From: Streptomyces celluloflavus
GTDB lineage: Bacteria > Actinomycetota > Actinomycetes > Streptomycetales > Streptomycetaceae
DNA: 64,000 nt
Direction of reading: 5' to 3'
Assembly (NCBI GenBank): GCA_000720995.1
Contig: JOEL01000017.1
Location: forward strand, 124,001 to 188,000
Each line of letters begins with the position of its first letter. Position 1 is the first letter of the stretch. A program made the translations under genes and the position numbers. Positions 42,707-50,965 of this stretch are shown here, one piece after another. Below the pieces are notes generated by a model that saw only the letters and a list, made by a program, of their open reading frames with translations, was not told the origin of the DNA and made no database searches.

Positions 42707-44101
42707 ATGACCGGAACTGAGTTCGCCGGTGAGCACAAGGCCGCTGCCGGGTACCTCGATGCGGCAGCCAATGGGCACGGCGAAGAGAAAGCGTTGCTCG
42801 TCCATTGGGCATTGCAGCGGGTACGAGCTCAGTGCCCCCGAGTGGTGGAGATCGGTCCCGGCGGGGGATCGGCCGTCAGCTTTCTCGCCTCTCGGCTGGC
42901 CTCGGAACAGGAGCGCCAAAAGAACATCAGCCTCACCCTCATCGAAGCTCCGGGAGTGGCGTCCGCCTCACTGAAACAGGCGATGGCGGAGTTCAGCAAG
43001 GTGGGCAGTTGCGAATTCGTCAGCGGATTCGCTCAGGACATCGGGACCATCGTCAGCGAACCCGCCGATGTGATCAGTGCGTCCGCGCTGCTGCACGAGG
43101 TGTACTCGTACAGTGGCGGGTACGGTGGGCTGCAATCATTGATCAGGGCGCTCCCCGGAGTTCTGAAACCCGAGGGGCTTTTCGCCTACCGCGATGTCTA
43201 CGCGGTAGAGGGCTCTTCCCTCCACGAACGCGCCGTGCAGACCTACGACTCAAAACCGTGGATCCAGTTTCTTCGCATGTTCCTCCCGTCGTATCTCCGA
43301 GAGGGAACGCATCCGTATCACGGCGCGGCTGACGAGGTTCTGGTCCGGCAGGATTCACGGATCGTGCCGATGGAGAGTCTCGACGAGGAGACGTACGCAT
43401 TCGTCTCCGCTCCGGTGGGTATCTTCCGCGAAGTGCAGCGGCACTACCTCACCTTCCGGGACCATATATGGAGGTCGGGCGTGCTGGGATTCAGGCCCGT
43501 TCTCGACGGTCAGCTGTCCTCGGACTGGATCGACGCCAAGTCCGGGCACAAGCGCGTGCACTACAGCATCACGGAGGCGGACTGGCTGCCTGCGTCGCAG
43601 AAGAAGACGCTGCTCATGCTGAGCGAGCGATACGCGGACCACTACACGGTGGACGGTGACATCTTTGACGAATTCACCGATATAGCGCTGTCGATGTTCC
43701 TCGGTCTGGCGGCGGAGGGCGCATCGGAATGTGCCGATGTACGGGATCACTGGATGGTTCGGGAAGGGCGGGAAACGTACGCCTACCTGACGGCAGATGA
43801 ACTGCTCACTGCATTTGCCGTCAGCTCGGTCGAGGCGCCTCAGGGCGGGCGGAGCGTGCTGATGCCCATCCGGGTATCCGATGTTCTCCAGCGGGACAGG
43901 AGCTACTACAACCGGTACCTCAGGAAGAAGCTTCCGAATCGTCTCAAAGACGCCAAGCAACTGGTGCTGTTCTCGAACATATCCCTCACGGATTCATACT
44001 CTCTGGAGTCGGCGATGAATTCTCTCCAGCGGTGGTGCAGCAAGGCCGGCCTTGCCCGCGTGTACTCGGCATTGAACGGAGGAGGATGGTATGGCGAATG
44101 A
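42707..44101 (+). CDS. Class I SAM-dependent methyltransferase-like protein, unusual long C-terminus
   Basis: 464 aa, ATG with GGAGGAG 7 bases upstream. SAM motif I is VVEIGPGGGSAVSFLASRLA (about 46-65), followed by LTLIEAPGVASASLKQAM, then VISASALLHEVYSYSGGYGG and LPGVLKPEGLFAYRDVYAVE, as in Rossmann methyltransferases. Residues 200-464 match no family I recognise (WIQFLRMFLPSYLREGTHPY, YADHYTVDGDIFDEFTDIAL, RDRSYYNRYLRKKLPNRLKD). Base use is visibly lower in GC than the flanking genes, suggesting transfer. Its end overlaps the CYTH gene by 11 bases, so both products are probably made together. Confidence 0.75.
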   Translation: MTGTEFAGEHKAAAGYLDAAANGHGEEKALLVHWALQRVRAQCPRVVEIGPGGGSAVSFLASRLASEQERQKNISLTLIEAPGVASASLKQAMAEFSKVGSCEFVSGFAQDIGTIVSEPADVISASALLHEVYSYSGGYGGLQSLIRALPGVLKPEGLFAYRDVYAVEGSSLHERAVQTYDSKPWIQFLRMFLPSYLREGTHPYHGAADEVLVRQDSRIVPMESLDEETYAFVSAPVGIFREVQRHYLTFRDHIWRSGVLGFRPVLDGQLSSDWIDAKSGHKRVHYSITEADWLPASQKKTLLMLSERYADHYTVDGDIFDEFTDIALSMFLGLAAEGASECADVRDHWMVREGRETYAYLTADELLTAFAVSSVEAPQGGRSVLMPIRVSDVLQRDRSYYNRYLRKKLPNRLKDAKQLVLFSNISLTDSYSLESAMNSLQRWCSKAGLARVYSALNGGGWYGE

Positions 44102-44672
44102 CGTCACGGAGATCGAGCGGAAGCGGGTCTTGCCGGACGACGGCAGTGCGGCGAAGTCGCTGCTCACGTCGCTCGGATATGTGGGAGCGGGGCCGACGAC
44201 CGAGGTCGACGTCTACTATACCCGGCCCGATGTGGACTATCTGGCGACCGTGGAATGCCTGCGGGTCCGTCGTCGGTACGGCTTCGCGGAGATCACCTAC
44301 AAGCCCGCGTCCGACGCGCGGACGCACAGCGCTGCTGATGTGGTCGCCAAACGGGAGACGAACGTCGTGCTCAGCGGCCCGGGGCAGGCGTGCGATGCGG
44401 AGCGCCTGCTGGCGGCTATCGGTATGCGACGTCTGGTCAGGGTCGAAAAGGTACGTGCGCTGTTCCGCCATCCGGAGCTGCCGGGGGTCGCGGTCAGCAT
44501 TGACACGGTTCCCGGGGTGGGCACCTTCATCGAGACCGAGGTGAACCGGACGGATCCCGACGGCGCCGTCGCGCTCATCGAGCGGATCGAACGGCAGCTC
44601 GGGGTCGCGGACTGCCCGCCCGTCTCCCTCCCCTACCGGGATCTCGTGCGCCAGGCCATGGCCACGGGGTAG
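44091..44672 (+). CDS. CYTH-domain triphosphate-tunnel protein (class IV adenylate cyclase / ThTPase fold)
   Basis: 193 aa, ATG inside the end of the methyltransferase gene, with GGAGGA 5-10 bases upstream. CYTH signatures are complete: EIERKR at residues 7-12 (ExExK), a basic pair in CLRVRRRYG, Lys in AEITYKP, VVAKRETNV, RVEKVRALFR and the acidic end SIDTVPGVGTFIETEV (D...G.F.E.E). The fold binds triphosphates or polyphosphate with metal ions and acts as a cyclase, triphosphatase or a binding module. Coupling to a methyltransferase is unusual and no known pathway fits. Lower GC, as in its partner. Confidence 0.85.
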   Translation: MANDVTEIERKRVLPDDGSAAKSLLTSLGYVGAGPTTEVDVYYTRPDVDYLATVECLRVRRRYGFAEITYKPASDARTHSAADVVAKRETNVVLSGPGQACDAERLLAAIGMRRLVRVEKVRALFRHPELPGVAVSIDTVPGVGTFIETEVNRTDPDGAVALIERIERQLGVADCPPVSLPYRDLVRQAMATG

Positions 44673-44786
44673 GCAGCGTGGACGTGCCCCCGTGGACGTA
44701 CCCCGCATGGCCGTACCCCGCGCTCCGAGGGTGCTCAGGTGCGAAAGGGAGCGCAAGGTGGAAGGCACCCCAGGAGAGCAGGTGGG

Positions 44787-44834
44787 CGGGAGAACGGGCA
44801 AGCGGGAGAACCGGCAAGCAGGAGAGCGGGCGGA
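44787..44834 (+). repeat. Three 16-bp tandem repeats upstream of a dehydrogenase gene
   Basis: CGGGAGAACGGGCAAG, then the same with one change, then a more diverged third unit, all in register. They lie 30-80 bp before the zinc-dehydrogenase start and so within its promoter or leader. Purpose unknown. Confidence 0.75.
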
Positions 44835-44865
44835 CAGGCGAGCACCTCGCGGAGAGGAGAGTCGG

Positions 44866-46152
44866 ATGACACCTGACCGGCAAGGGGCGAAGGCGTACCG
44901 GACCGTTGGGGGCGACGGTTTCGAAAGGGCGCGGCACCGGCCCCTGGGGGTGGTGCGGCACGCCGCGCGCGTCGCCCGTACGGGAGGTGCCGCGGCGCGT
45001 ATCGGGCTCGAACGGGGCGGCGGTGCGCGGGTGCGGCGGCTGGCGGGGGCGGCCGAGGACCGGGTCCGTCAGCGGCTGCGGCCGACGCGGGCCCGGATGC
45101 GTGCGCTCGTCGCCCGCCCCGGCGGCCAACTGGTCTGGCAGGACGTGCCCGTACCCCCGCCGCCGGGCCCGGACGGGGCGCTGGTGCACCCCATCGCCGT
45201 GGCCACCTGCGATGTGGACCGCCCGCTCGCCCTGGGGACCGTGCCCTTCCCGCTGCCGCTGCACTTCGGGCACGAATGCGTCGCCGAGGTCCTTGAGGTC
45301 GGCGAGGCGGTGACGTCCGTCCGGCCCGGTCAGCGCGTCGTCGTCCCCTTCCAGATCAGCTGCGGCGCCTGCCCGTCGTGCCGCGCCGGCCGCACCGCCA
45401 ACTGCACGGGGACGCCGCCCCTTTCGATGTACGGTTTCGGGCTGGCGGCCGGTCACTGGGGCGGCGCCTACAGCGACCAGCTCGCCGTTCCGTACGCGGA
45501 CGCCATGCTCGTGCCCCTGCCCGACGCGCTCGACCCGGCCGCCGCCGCGTCCGTGGCCGACACGGTCTGCGACGGCTACCGGCATGTCGCCCCGCACCTG
45601 CCCGCGCTGCTGGCGCGCGACCCCGATACGCGGGTGACCGTCCTCGGCGCGCTCGGCCCGGACTCCGCCTTCGGCGCGAGCTGCCCGCTGTACGCCGCGC
45701 TCACCGCCAAGGCCCTCGGCGCGCGGCACATCGTCTTCGCCGACAGCCGCCCGGCCGTCCGCGCCCAGGCCGACGCCCTGGGGTTGGAGGGCGTCCGCCC
45801 CAACACGCTGCGCGTCAGGCCGAGTTCACCCTTGGTCGTGGATGTCAGCGTCGATGCGCGCGGACTGGCCCTGTGCCTGTCCCGGACCGCCCCCGACGGT
45901 GTGTGCAGCAGCGGCGGCAGCTTCGCCGGTACGGCCAGGATCCCCCAGCTCCAGATGTACGGCCACAACGCCACCCTGCACGTCGGCCGTACCCACGCCC
46001 GCGCCCTGATCCCCGGCGTCCTCGCCCTGATGGCCGACGGGCGGCTGCGCCCCCAGGACGTCATCACCGAACTGTCCGCCCTGGACGACGCGCCCCGCAC
46101 CCTGGGCCGGCACATCCGGGGGGATGCGACGAAGACCGTACTGACGGTTTGA
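44866..46152 (+). CDS. Zinc-dependent alcohol dehydrogenase-like protein
   Basis: 428 aa from ATG 44866 (GGAGAGGAGAG upstream); an internal ATG near 45098 (MRALVARPGG) begins the conserved fold, so the first 75 residues, Arg-rich, may be untranslated. MDR family: GHECVAEVLEVGEAV (catalytic Glu region), the structural-zinc loop CGACPSCRAGRTANC, then GHWGGAYSDQLAVPYADAML and a Rossmann domain that lacks a clear GxGxxG (TVLGALGPDSAFGAS). The degenerate cofactor loop is odd. It could belong to the methyltransferase-CYTH cluster, 193 bp away on the same strand, but its base composition is that of normal genes. Confidence 0.78.
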   Translation: MTPDRQGAKAYRTVGGDGFERARHRPLGVVRHAARVARTGGAAARIGLERGGGARVRRLAGAAEDRVRQRLRPTRARMRALVARPGGQLVWQDVPVPPPPGPDGALVHPIAVATCDVDRPLALGTVPFPLPLHFGHECVAEVLEVGEAVTSVRPGQRVVVPFQISCGACPSCRAGRTANCTGTPPLSMYGFGLAAGHWGGAYSDQLAVPYADAMLVPLPDALDPAAAASVADTVCDGYRHVAPHLPALLARDPDTRVTVLGALGPDSAFGASCPLYAALTAKALGARHIVFADSRPAVRAQADALGLEGVRPNTLRVRPSSPLVVDVSVDARGLALCLSRTAPDGVCSSGGSFAGTARIPQLQMYGHNATLHVGRTHARALIPGVLALMADGRLRPQDVITELSALDDAPRTLGRHIRGDATKTVLTV

Positions 46153-46290
46153 GGGGCGGGCGGGCGAGCGAGCTGGTCGGCGTAGGGGCCGGTGGGCGCC
46201 CTGACCGCCGGGCGGGCGGCAGCCCCCGGACCCGACCGGACCCGCCCGGCCCCCCTCGGACCAGCTCGGAAACCGGACCCGAGGCACACG

Positions 46291-46938
46291 TCAGGACCGG
46301 TTCAGATAAGCGAGAACAGCCAGCACGCGCCGGTTGCCGCTGTCGTCGTCGGTGATGCCGAGTTTGCCGAAGAGGGAGGTCGTGTACTTGCTGATGGCGC
46401 TCTCGCTGAGGAAGAGCCGCCGGCCGATGGCCTGGTTGGAGAGTCCTTCGGCCATCAGGCCGAGCACGGAGTGTTCGCGTTCGGTGAGCTGTTCCAGCCG
46501 TCGGTCCGAGGACCCGCCGGCCAGCAGCTTGGCGATGACGGCCGGGTCCATGGCGGTACCGCCGCCGGCGACGCGTTCCAGCGCGTCGATGAACTGATCG
46601 GCGTCGAAGACGCTCTCTTTGAGGAGATAGCCGATGCCCCCGGCGCCGTCGGCCAGGAGTTCGCGGGCATAGAGCTGTTCGACGTGCTGGGAGAGGATCA
46701 GGACCGGCAGTCCGGGCAGTTCGCGGCGGGCGGCGAGAGCGGCCCGCAGGCCCTCGTCCGACTGGGTCGGCGGCATCCGGACGTCGATGAGGGAGACATC
46801 CGGCCGCCACGTCAGCAGCGCGTCGAGCGTCTCGGGGCCGGTGGCCGTCGTCGCCACCACCTGGTGTCCGTACGCCTCGATGAGGCGGACCATCCCGTCG
46901 CGCAGGAGGTAGAGGTCTTCGGCTACAACGATTCGCAT
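46291..46938 (-). CDS. NarL-family response regulator of a two-component pair
   Basis: 215 aa, ATG 46938. Receiver: VVAEDLYLLRDGMVRLIEAY, the phospho-acceptor Asp in SLIDVRMPP, and Lys in YLLKESVFD. The receiver is followed by a LuxR helix-turn-helix: LTEREHSVLGLMAEGLSNQA, then SESAISKYTTSLFGKL. The start lies 16 bases inside the end of the histidine kinase gene, so they are co-translated. Confidence 0.93.
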   Translation of the reverse strand: MRIVVAEDLYLLRDGMVRLIEAYGHQVVATTATGPETLDALLTWRPDVSLIDVRMPPTQSDEGLRAALAARRELPGLPVLILSQHVEQLYARELLADGAGGIGYLLKESVFDADQFIDALERVAGGGTAMDPAVIAKLLAGGSSDRRLEQLTEREHSVLGLMAEGLSNQAIGRRLFLSESAISKYTTSLFGKLGITDDDSGNRRVLAVLAYLNRS

Positions 46939-48206
46939 GGCACCGCCATCTTCACACGGGTCGGACCGCCCGCCGGGCTGGTGATCTCCAGGGTGCCGTC
47001 GAAGGCCGCGAGGCGGCGGCGCAGCCCCGCGAGTCCACCGCCGGCCCGCACCTCGGCGCCGCCCCGGCCGTCGTCCTCGACCTCGACGACGAGGCAGGTG
47101 CCGGTACCGGCGCCCGTACCGGTGCCGTCCCGGGTGAGGGAGATCCGCACCCGGGTCGCGTGGGCGTGTTTGACCGCGTTGGTGACCAGTTCGGCGATGC
47201 CGAAGTACACGGCGGATTCGATCGGCGGGTCCAGGCGCAGCGGGACGTCGGCGCCGACGGTCACGTCGAGCGGGCTGTCCAGGGCGAGCGCGCGGACGGC
47301 GTCGACGATCCCGCGTTCGCTCAGCACCGGTGGGTTGATTCCCCGGACCAGTTCGCGGAGTTCGGTCAGGGACGTGGCGGCGCCGGTCCGCGCCTCCCGC
47401 ATCAGTGCTTTGGCCTGCTCGGGGTCGGTTGCCAGCAGCTTCTCCGCGGTCGCCAGGGAGAGCCCGAGCGAGACCAGGCGGGCCTGCGCCCCGTCGTGCA
47501 GGTCCCGTTCGATCCGGCGGATCTCGGCGGCCTGTGCGACCGTCGTGTCCGCGCGCCGGGCGGTCAGCTCGTCCACCCGGTCCGCCAGCGCCATCGCGGG
47601 CGACGGGCGCAGGAAGCGGACGGCCACCGGCACGACGGGCCGCCAGGCGTACGGGGCCCCGGCGGCGGCCACGACCAGGCCGAGCGCCCCGGCGACGCGG
47701 GCGACGGGCCCCGGCTGTCCGAGCCCGAGGACCGCCGCGGCCACTCCGGCGGGCGGGAGGGCCGCGACCAGGCCCGCCGTGAACGGCACGATCGCCGTGA
47801 ACCGCAGGTCGCGCCAGTTGGCGGGGTCCTGCCACCGGATCCGCCACCGCTGGTCCATGAGGGCGTCGCGGCTGGTGCGTTCGTAGCCGAAGCCGTTCCA
47901 CCAGTACCCGGTGGACATCCGCGTCACCGGTCCGGCCTGCCGGTATCCGGCGGGGATGGCGGTGGCGGTCCACCGCGCGACGAGATGGCGGACCAGTTGG
48001 CAGACCGGGCGGGACAGGGCGAGCGTGCCCACGCTCACCAGCACGAACGGTGCCAGCCACGACCACGGGTTGGCCGCCCCCCACCAGATCCCCAGCGCCA
48101 CGGCGGCGGCCCACACGGCCGGGATCAGCATGCTGACCACCATCACCGCACAAGCGCGCACGAACCCCACGCAGGCACTCGCCCCCCACGACACGACCTG
48201 TCGCAT
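46923..48206 (-). CDS. Sensor histidine kinase (HisKA_3, DesK/NarX type)
   Basis: 427 aa from ATG 48206 with GGAAGG upstream. Five or six N-terminal membrane helices in two groups (about 10-60 and 125-190) have a conserved loop between (TGYWWNGFGYERTSRDALMD then QRWRIRWQDP). The phospho-acceptor is in EIRRIERDLHDGAQARLVSL (H of the HDGAQ box). An ATPase domain follows: FGIAELVTNAVKHAHATRVR (N box), VEVEDDGRGGAEVRAGGGLA and LAGLRRRLAAFDG. It senses a membrane signal and phosphorylates the regulator encoded next. Confidence 0.93.
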   Translation of the reverse strand: MRQVVSWGASACVGFVRACAVMVVSMLIPAVWAAAVALGIWWGAANPWSWLAPFVLVSVGTLALSRPVCQLVRHLVARWTATAIPAGYRQAGPVTRMSTGYWWNGFGYERTSRDALMDQRWRIRWQDPANWRDLRFTAIVPFTAGLVAALPPAGVAAAVLGLGQPGPVARVAGALGLVVAAAGAPYAWRPVVPVAVRFLRPSPAMALADRVDELTARRADTTVAQAAEIRRIERDLHDGAQARLVSLGLSLATAEKLLATDPEQAKALMREARTGAATSLTELRELVRGINPPVLSERGIVDAVRALALDSPLDVTVGADVPLRLDPPIESAVYFGIAELVTNAVKHAHATRVRISLTRDGTGTGAGTGTCLVVEVEDDGRGGAEVRAGGGLAGLRRRLAAFDGTLEITSPAGGPTRVKMAVPCESL

Positions 48207-48449
48207 GACCCTTCCTTCCCCTTCGTCCTGCCGACCCTGGCCCCGTGCTGTCAGCGATGCGCTGATCAGGCCGGTCCGGCTCGGCGCTTTTCCCACTGTG
48301 CACCGTGTGGATCCCGATGCCCCGGGGACCGGCTCCGGAGTGGGTCTGGCCCCACCCGGCCGTACGTCCAGGCGCATACCGCGCCACCTCCGCGCTCCCT
48401 AGCGTCGACACCGCACCGATCGACCACACGAGGGAAGAGAGACAGCGAC

Positions 48450-48896
48450 ATGGAAACCGCCGACCACACCACGCCCGAGGCCGGGCCCGCCCACCTCAAC
48501 CACCCGCGCAGCCAACGGGCCTTCGGCCGGACGAAGGCACTCGTCGCGGTCTACGGCGCGCTCGCCGCCGCGGTCCTCGGCACGGTCGTCATCCGCGCGC
48601 TCACCGGGCAGCCGGTGACGTCGTTCATGTGGGGCCGGTCGGCCGGGGTGCTCGCGAGCGCCGCGGTGACCTACTGGCTGACCGTCCTGGCCGCACGGGG
48701 AGCGCGCTGGGCCTATCTCCGGGTGCGGATCATCTCGGTCGTCATGCCGGTCGCGATCATCGCCGTCGACCTGATCCCCGGTGTCTGCCCGCCGTGGTTC
48801 GCCCTGATGCAGGCCACCTGCGCCCTCGCCATCGCCGCGACCGCGTTCGTCGTCAACGGCTCCGGGCTGCGCGCGGCCTTCCCGAAGTCGCGCTGA
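48450..48896 (+). CDS. Small polytopic membrane protein divergent from the two-component system
   Basis: 148 aa, ATG with GGGAAGAG about 10 bases upstream. After a polar 30-residue start it has four hydrophobic spans: LVAVYGALAAAVLGTVVIRA, SAGVLASAAVTYWLTVLAAR, IISVVMPVAIIAVDLIPGVC, and ALMQATCALAIAATAFVVNG. No family is recognised with confidence. The 243-bp divergent arrangement with the sensor kinase suggests it is the main target of, or an accessory to, that system. Confidence 0.75.
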   Translation: METADHTTPEAGPAHLNHPRSQRAFGRTKALVAVYGALAAAVLGTVVIRALTGQPVTSFMWGRSAGVLASAAVTYWLTVLAARGARWAYLRVRIISVVMPVAIIAVDLIPGVCPPWFALMQATCALAIAATAFVVNGSGLRAAFPKSR

Positions 48897-48995
48897 CCCT
48901 CGGTTTCGTCCGGGGCGCCCGCACCGCCCGTACCGGCCGTCGGCTGAGCAGTTTTGGATAAGTTCTCGCACGGCTCGCCGCGTAGCGTGAAGCAC

Positions 48996-49406
48996 ATGTT
49001 CAACGCCATCACGCAATCGCAGATATACGTTCTCGACCAGGACGAGGCCCTCGATTTCTACGTCGGCAAGCTGGGCCTTGAGGTCGGCGCCGATGTCCCC
49101 CTGGGCTTCATGCGCTGGCTGACCGTCTGTGTCCCCGGCCACCCGGAGCGCCAGATCCTGCTGGAGAAGCCGGGCGCTCCGGCGATGTCCGAGGAGACGG
49201 CGCAGCAGGTCCGCGAGCTGGTGACCAAGGGCGCGATGGGCGGCTGGCTCATCTTCACCACGGATGACTGCCGCAAGACGTACGAGACGCTGCTGGGCCG
49301 GGGCGTCGAGTTCACCGAGGAGCCCACCGACCGCCCGTACGGCACCGACTGCGGTCTGCGCGACCCCTTCGGCAACCGCATCCGCTTCACCCAGCCGAGG
49401 GCCTGA
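48996..49406 (+). CDS. VOC-family (glyoxalase/bleomycin-resistance fold) protein
   Basis: 136 aa, ATG 48996. One vicinal-oxygen-chelate module pair: SQIYVLDQDEALDFYVGKLG, RWLTVCVPGHPERQILLEKP, GWLIFTTDDCRKTYETLLGR and GTDCGLRDPFGNRIRFTQPR. Members include isomerases, dioxygenases and drug-binding proteins; actual activity is unknown. It is a single gene with its own promoter region. Confidence 0.88.
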   Translation: MFNAITQSQIYVLDQDEALDFYVGKLGLEVGADVPLGFMRWLTVCVPGHPERQILLEKPGAPAMSEETAQQVRELVTKGAMGGWLIFTTDDCRKTYETLLGRGVEFTEEPTDRPYGTDCGLRDPFGNRIRFTQPRA

Positions 49407-49448
49407 GTACCATCCCGGATCACGAGCACCAGGGGCGCCGACGGCGAG

Positions 49449-49823
49449 TTACGGACCGGAGGACGGTGACGCGGGCGGTGCCGTCCCGCCCCGCGCTCTC
49501 GCTCCGGCGCTCCGGGCCGCGGACGCGATGTCCTGGAGGGCCGCCAAGTGCCGGGCCAGCGCGTCGTGTCCGGTGGGCGTGAGGGAGAGCCAGGTGCGGA
49601 AGCGCCTGCCGACGGCGCCCTTGCGGATGCCGAGGTATCCGGCGGCCTCCAGCCCCGCGGCGGCCTTGCTGAGGACCGAGTCGGATACCTGGCAGTAGTC
49701 GCGCACCGTCCCGAACTCGGCCTCGTCGCAGGCGGAGAGAAAGGCCGCGACGGTCAGCCGGGTGGGGTGGCGGAACGCCGCGTCAAGGGCCGGACCGTCC
49801 GTTGGCGGTACGTCCGGAGTCAT
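49449..49823 (-). CDS. MarR/PadR-like winged-helix regulator
   Basis: 124 aa, ATG 49823. Short winged helix: LDAAFRHPTRLTVAAFLSAC, then VRDYCQVSDSVLSKAAAGLE, AAGYLGIRKGAVGRRFRTWL with SLTPTG. This is the pattern of the transcriptional-regulator family that accompanies a small membrane protein in many actinobacteria. It overlaps the upstream membrane-protein gene by 4 bases (ATGA). A large palindrome upstream of that operon is its likely operator. Confidence 0.82.
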   Translation of the reverse strand: MTPDVPPTDGPALDAAFRHPTRLTVAAFLSACDEAEFGTVRDYCQVSDSVLSKAAAGLEAAGYLGIRKGAVGRRFRTWLSLTPTGHDALARHLAALQDIASAARSAGARARGGTAPPASPSSGP

Positions 49824-50326
49824 ACGTACTCCCGCAGCTTCCGCTCGACCGTGCGGTTCTGCTGCACGGCATGGACCCAGACGCCGAGCCCCAGCGCCGT
49901 GCCCGTCACCGCGACGGTGGCCGGGACCCCGAGCCCGAGCAGCCGGCACACCCCCGCCACCAGGAGGAACGCCGCGAGAACGGCGAGGGCGACCGCCCGC
50001 TTCCGCGCTCCGGACCGCCCCACCAGCACACCGGTACTCCGCTTACGGAGCCGGGCGAGCCCGAGGCCGAGCAGGATGACCGGGAGACCTGCCCACGTCC
50101 ACAGGCCGGCGGTGCCTTCGGCGTGGGCCAGGCCCATACCGACGCTGTAGGCCGTCAGGAGGGCGGCGGCCGACGGTCCGTACCAGGCGGGTACGAGTTG
50201 CGCCTGGAGCGCGGCCCGGCTCCGGGCCGCCTCGGCATCCCGCAGGGCGCTCGCGGCGGCGTCCGGGTCATCCGGCGACGCGGCCGGACTCGACGGTGCG
50301 GCGGGGGTGCTGTCCTGCGCTGACAT
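49820..50326 (-). CDS. Membrane protein co-transcribed with the MarR-like regulator
   Basis: 168 aa, ATG 50326. A 40-residue Ala/Ser/Pro/Asp-rich start is followed by four hydrophobic spans: WYGPSAAALLTAYSVGMGLA, GLWTWAGLPVILLGLGLARL, AVALAVLAAFLLVAGVCRLL and VPATVAVTGTALGLGVWVHA. No recognised family. It is the first gene of a two-gene operon with the regulator, a common resistance or stress-sensing layout. Confidence 0.75.
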   Translation of the reverse strand: MSAQDSTPAAPSSPAASPDDPDAAASALRDAEAARSRAALQAQLVPAWYGPSAAALLTAYSVGMGLAHAEGTAGLWTWAGLPVILLGLGLARLRKRSTGVLVGRSGARKRAVALAVLAAFLLVAGVCRLLGLGVPATVAVTGTALGLGVWVHAVQQNRTVERKLREYV

Positions 50327-50965
50327 CGGGTGTTCCTGGCCCCTCGGTAGGGAAACGACCGGCTGCCGGCTGTCGGGCACCGGCTGATGATTGCCATCAT
50401 TTCAAGGTCTTTCCTTTTTGGAAAGTCAATGATGTTTCGGCGTCCGGTCTCGTGGGCCGACCGCTGTGCCGGGTGCGGTGCCAGGGTGCGGGTCACCGCG
50501 CGGCCGGAGGTGGCCGACCGGCGTCGGCGTCGGCGGCGGGACTACGTGCGGGGCCTGCTCGCTCCCGTCAGCCGTAAAAACGGCCGGCAGCCGGCCGAGT
50601 TCGCCGAGCACCGCGCCCCCGATGGCTTCCACGGGGGCACGGTGGGACGAGCCGGTGGACGGTCGGCGGGGGCCTCGGCGAAGGTACGGCGCCCGGTCCG
50701 CCCGGTGCTGGGCTGTCGGAGAGCGTCCTACCGTGCGCGCGTGCCCGGACTGCCGTGCCGCTTCCACCGGTCAAGGCGGCCGTTGGGGCGGCTGCGGGGC
50801 GCGGTCCGCTCGATCGCCCCGTGAGGAGTGTTCGAGCGGACCGCGGCCGGCTGCGGTGCGCTGTCCTGCCAGGCCGCGACCAGCCGGCCATGCAGAGCGC
50901 CTGCGGGCCGAAGACGTGAGCGTTACCGAAGGCGGTCGGCGCGGAGCGCCGGCCGCTCCTGAGGG
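50327..50965. other. Intergenic region, operon promoter plus unassigned DNA
   Basis: 639 bp. The first 110 bp hold the promoter and palindrome of the MarR-like operon. The rest is GC-rich with open frames on both strands but no codon-position bias I trust. A plus-strand frame from ATG 50430 to 50824, beginning MMFRRPVSWADRCAGCGARV, is possible but Arg-rich and unconvincing. Confidence 0.5.
50395..50434. promoter_or_regulatory. 40-bp nested palindrome, candidate MarR-like operator
   Basis: Outer arms CATCATT/AATGATG and inner arms CTTTCC/GGAAAG surround a T5 centre. It is strikingly A/T-rich for this genome and lies 70-110 bp upstream of the membrane-protein/regulator operon, overlapping where its promoter should be. 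Confidence 0.7.

Noticed and set aside
50430-50824. Possible small CxxC protein starting MMFRRPVSWADRCAGCG
   Set aside because: The body is Arg-rich with no codon-position bias or family match, and its start lies in the palindrome of the opposite operon; evidence is too weak to call a gene.
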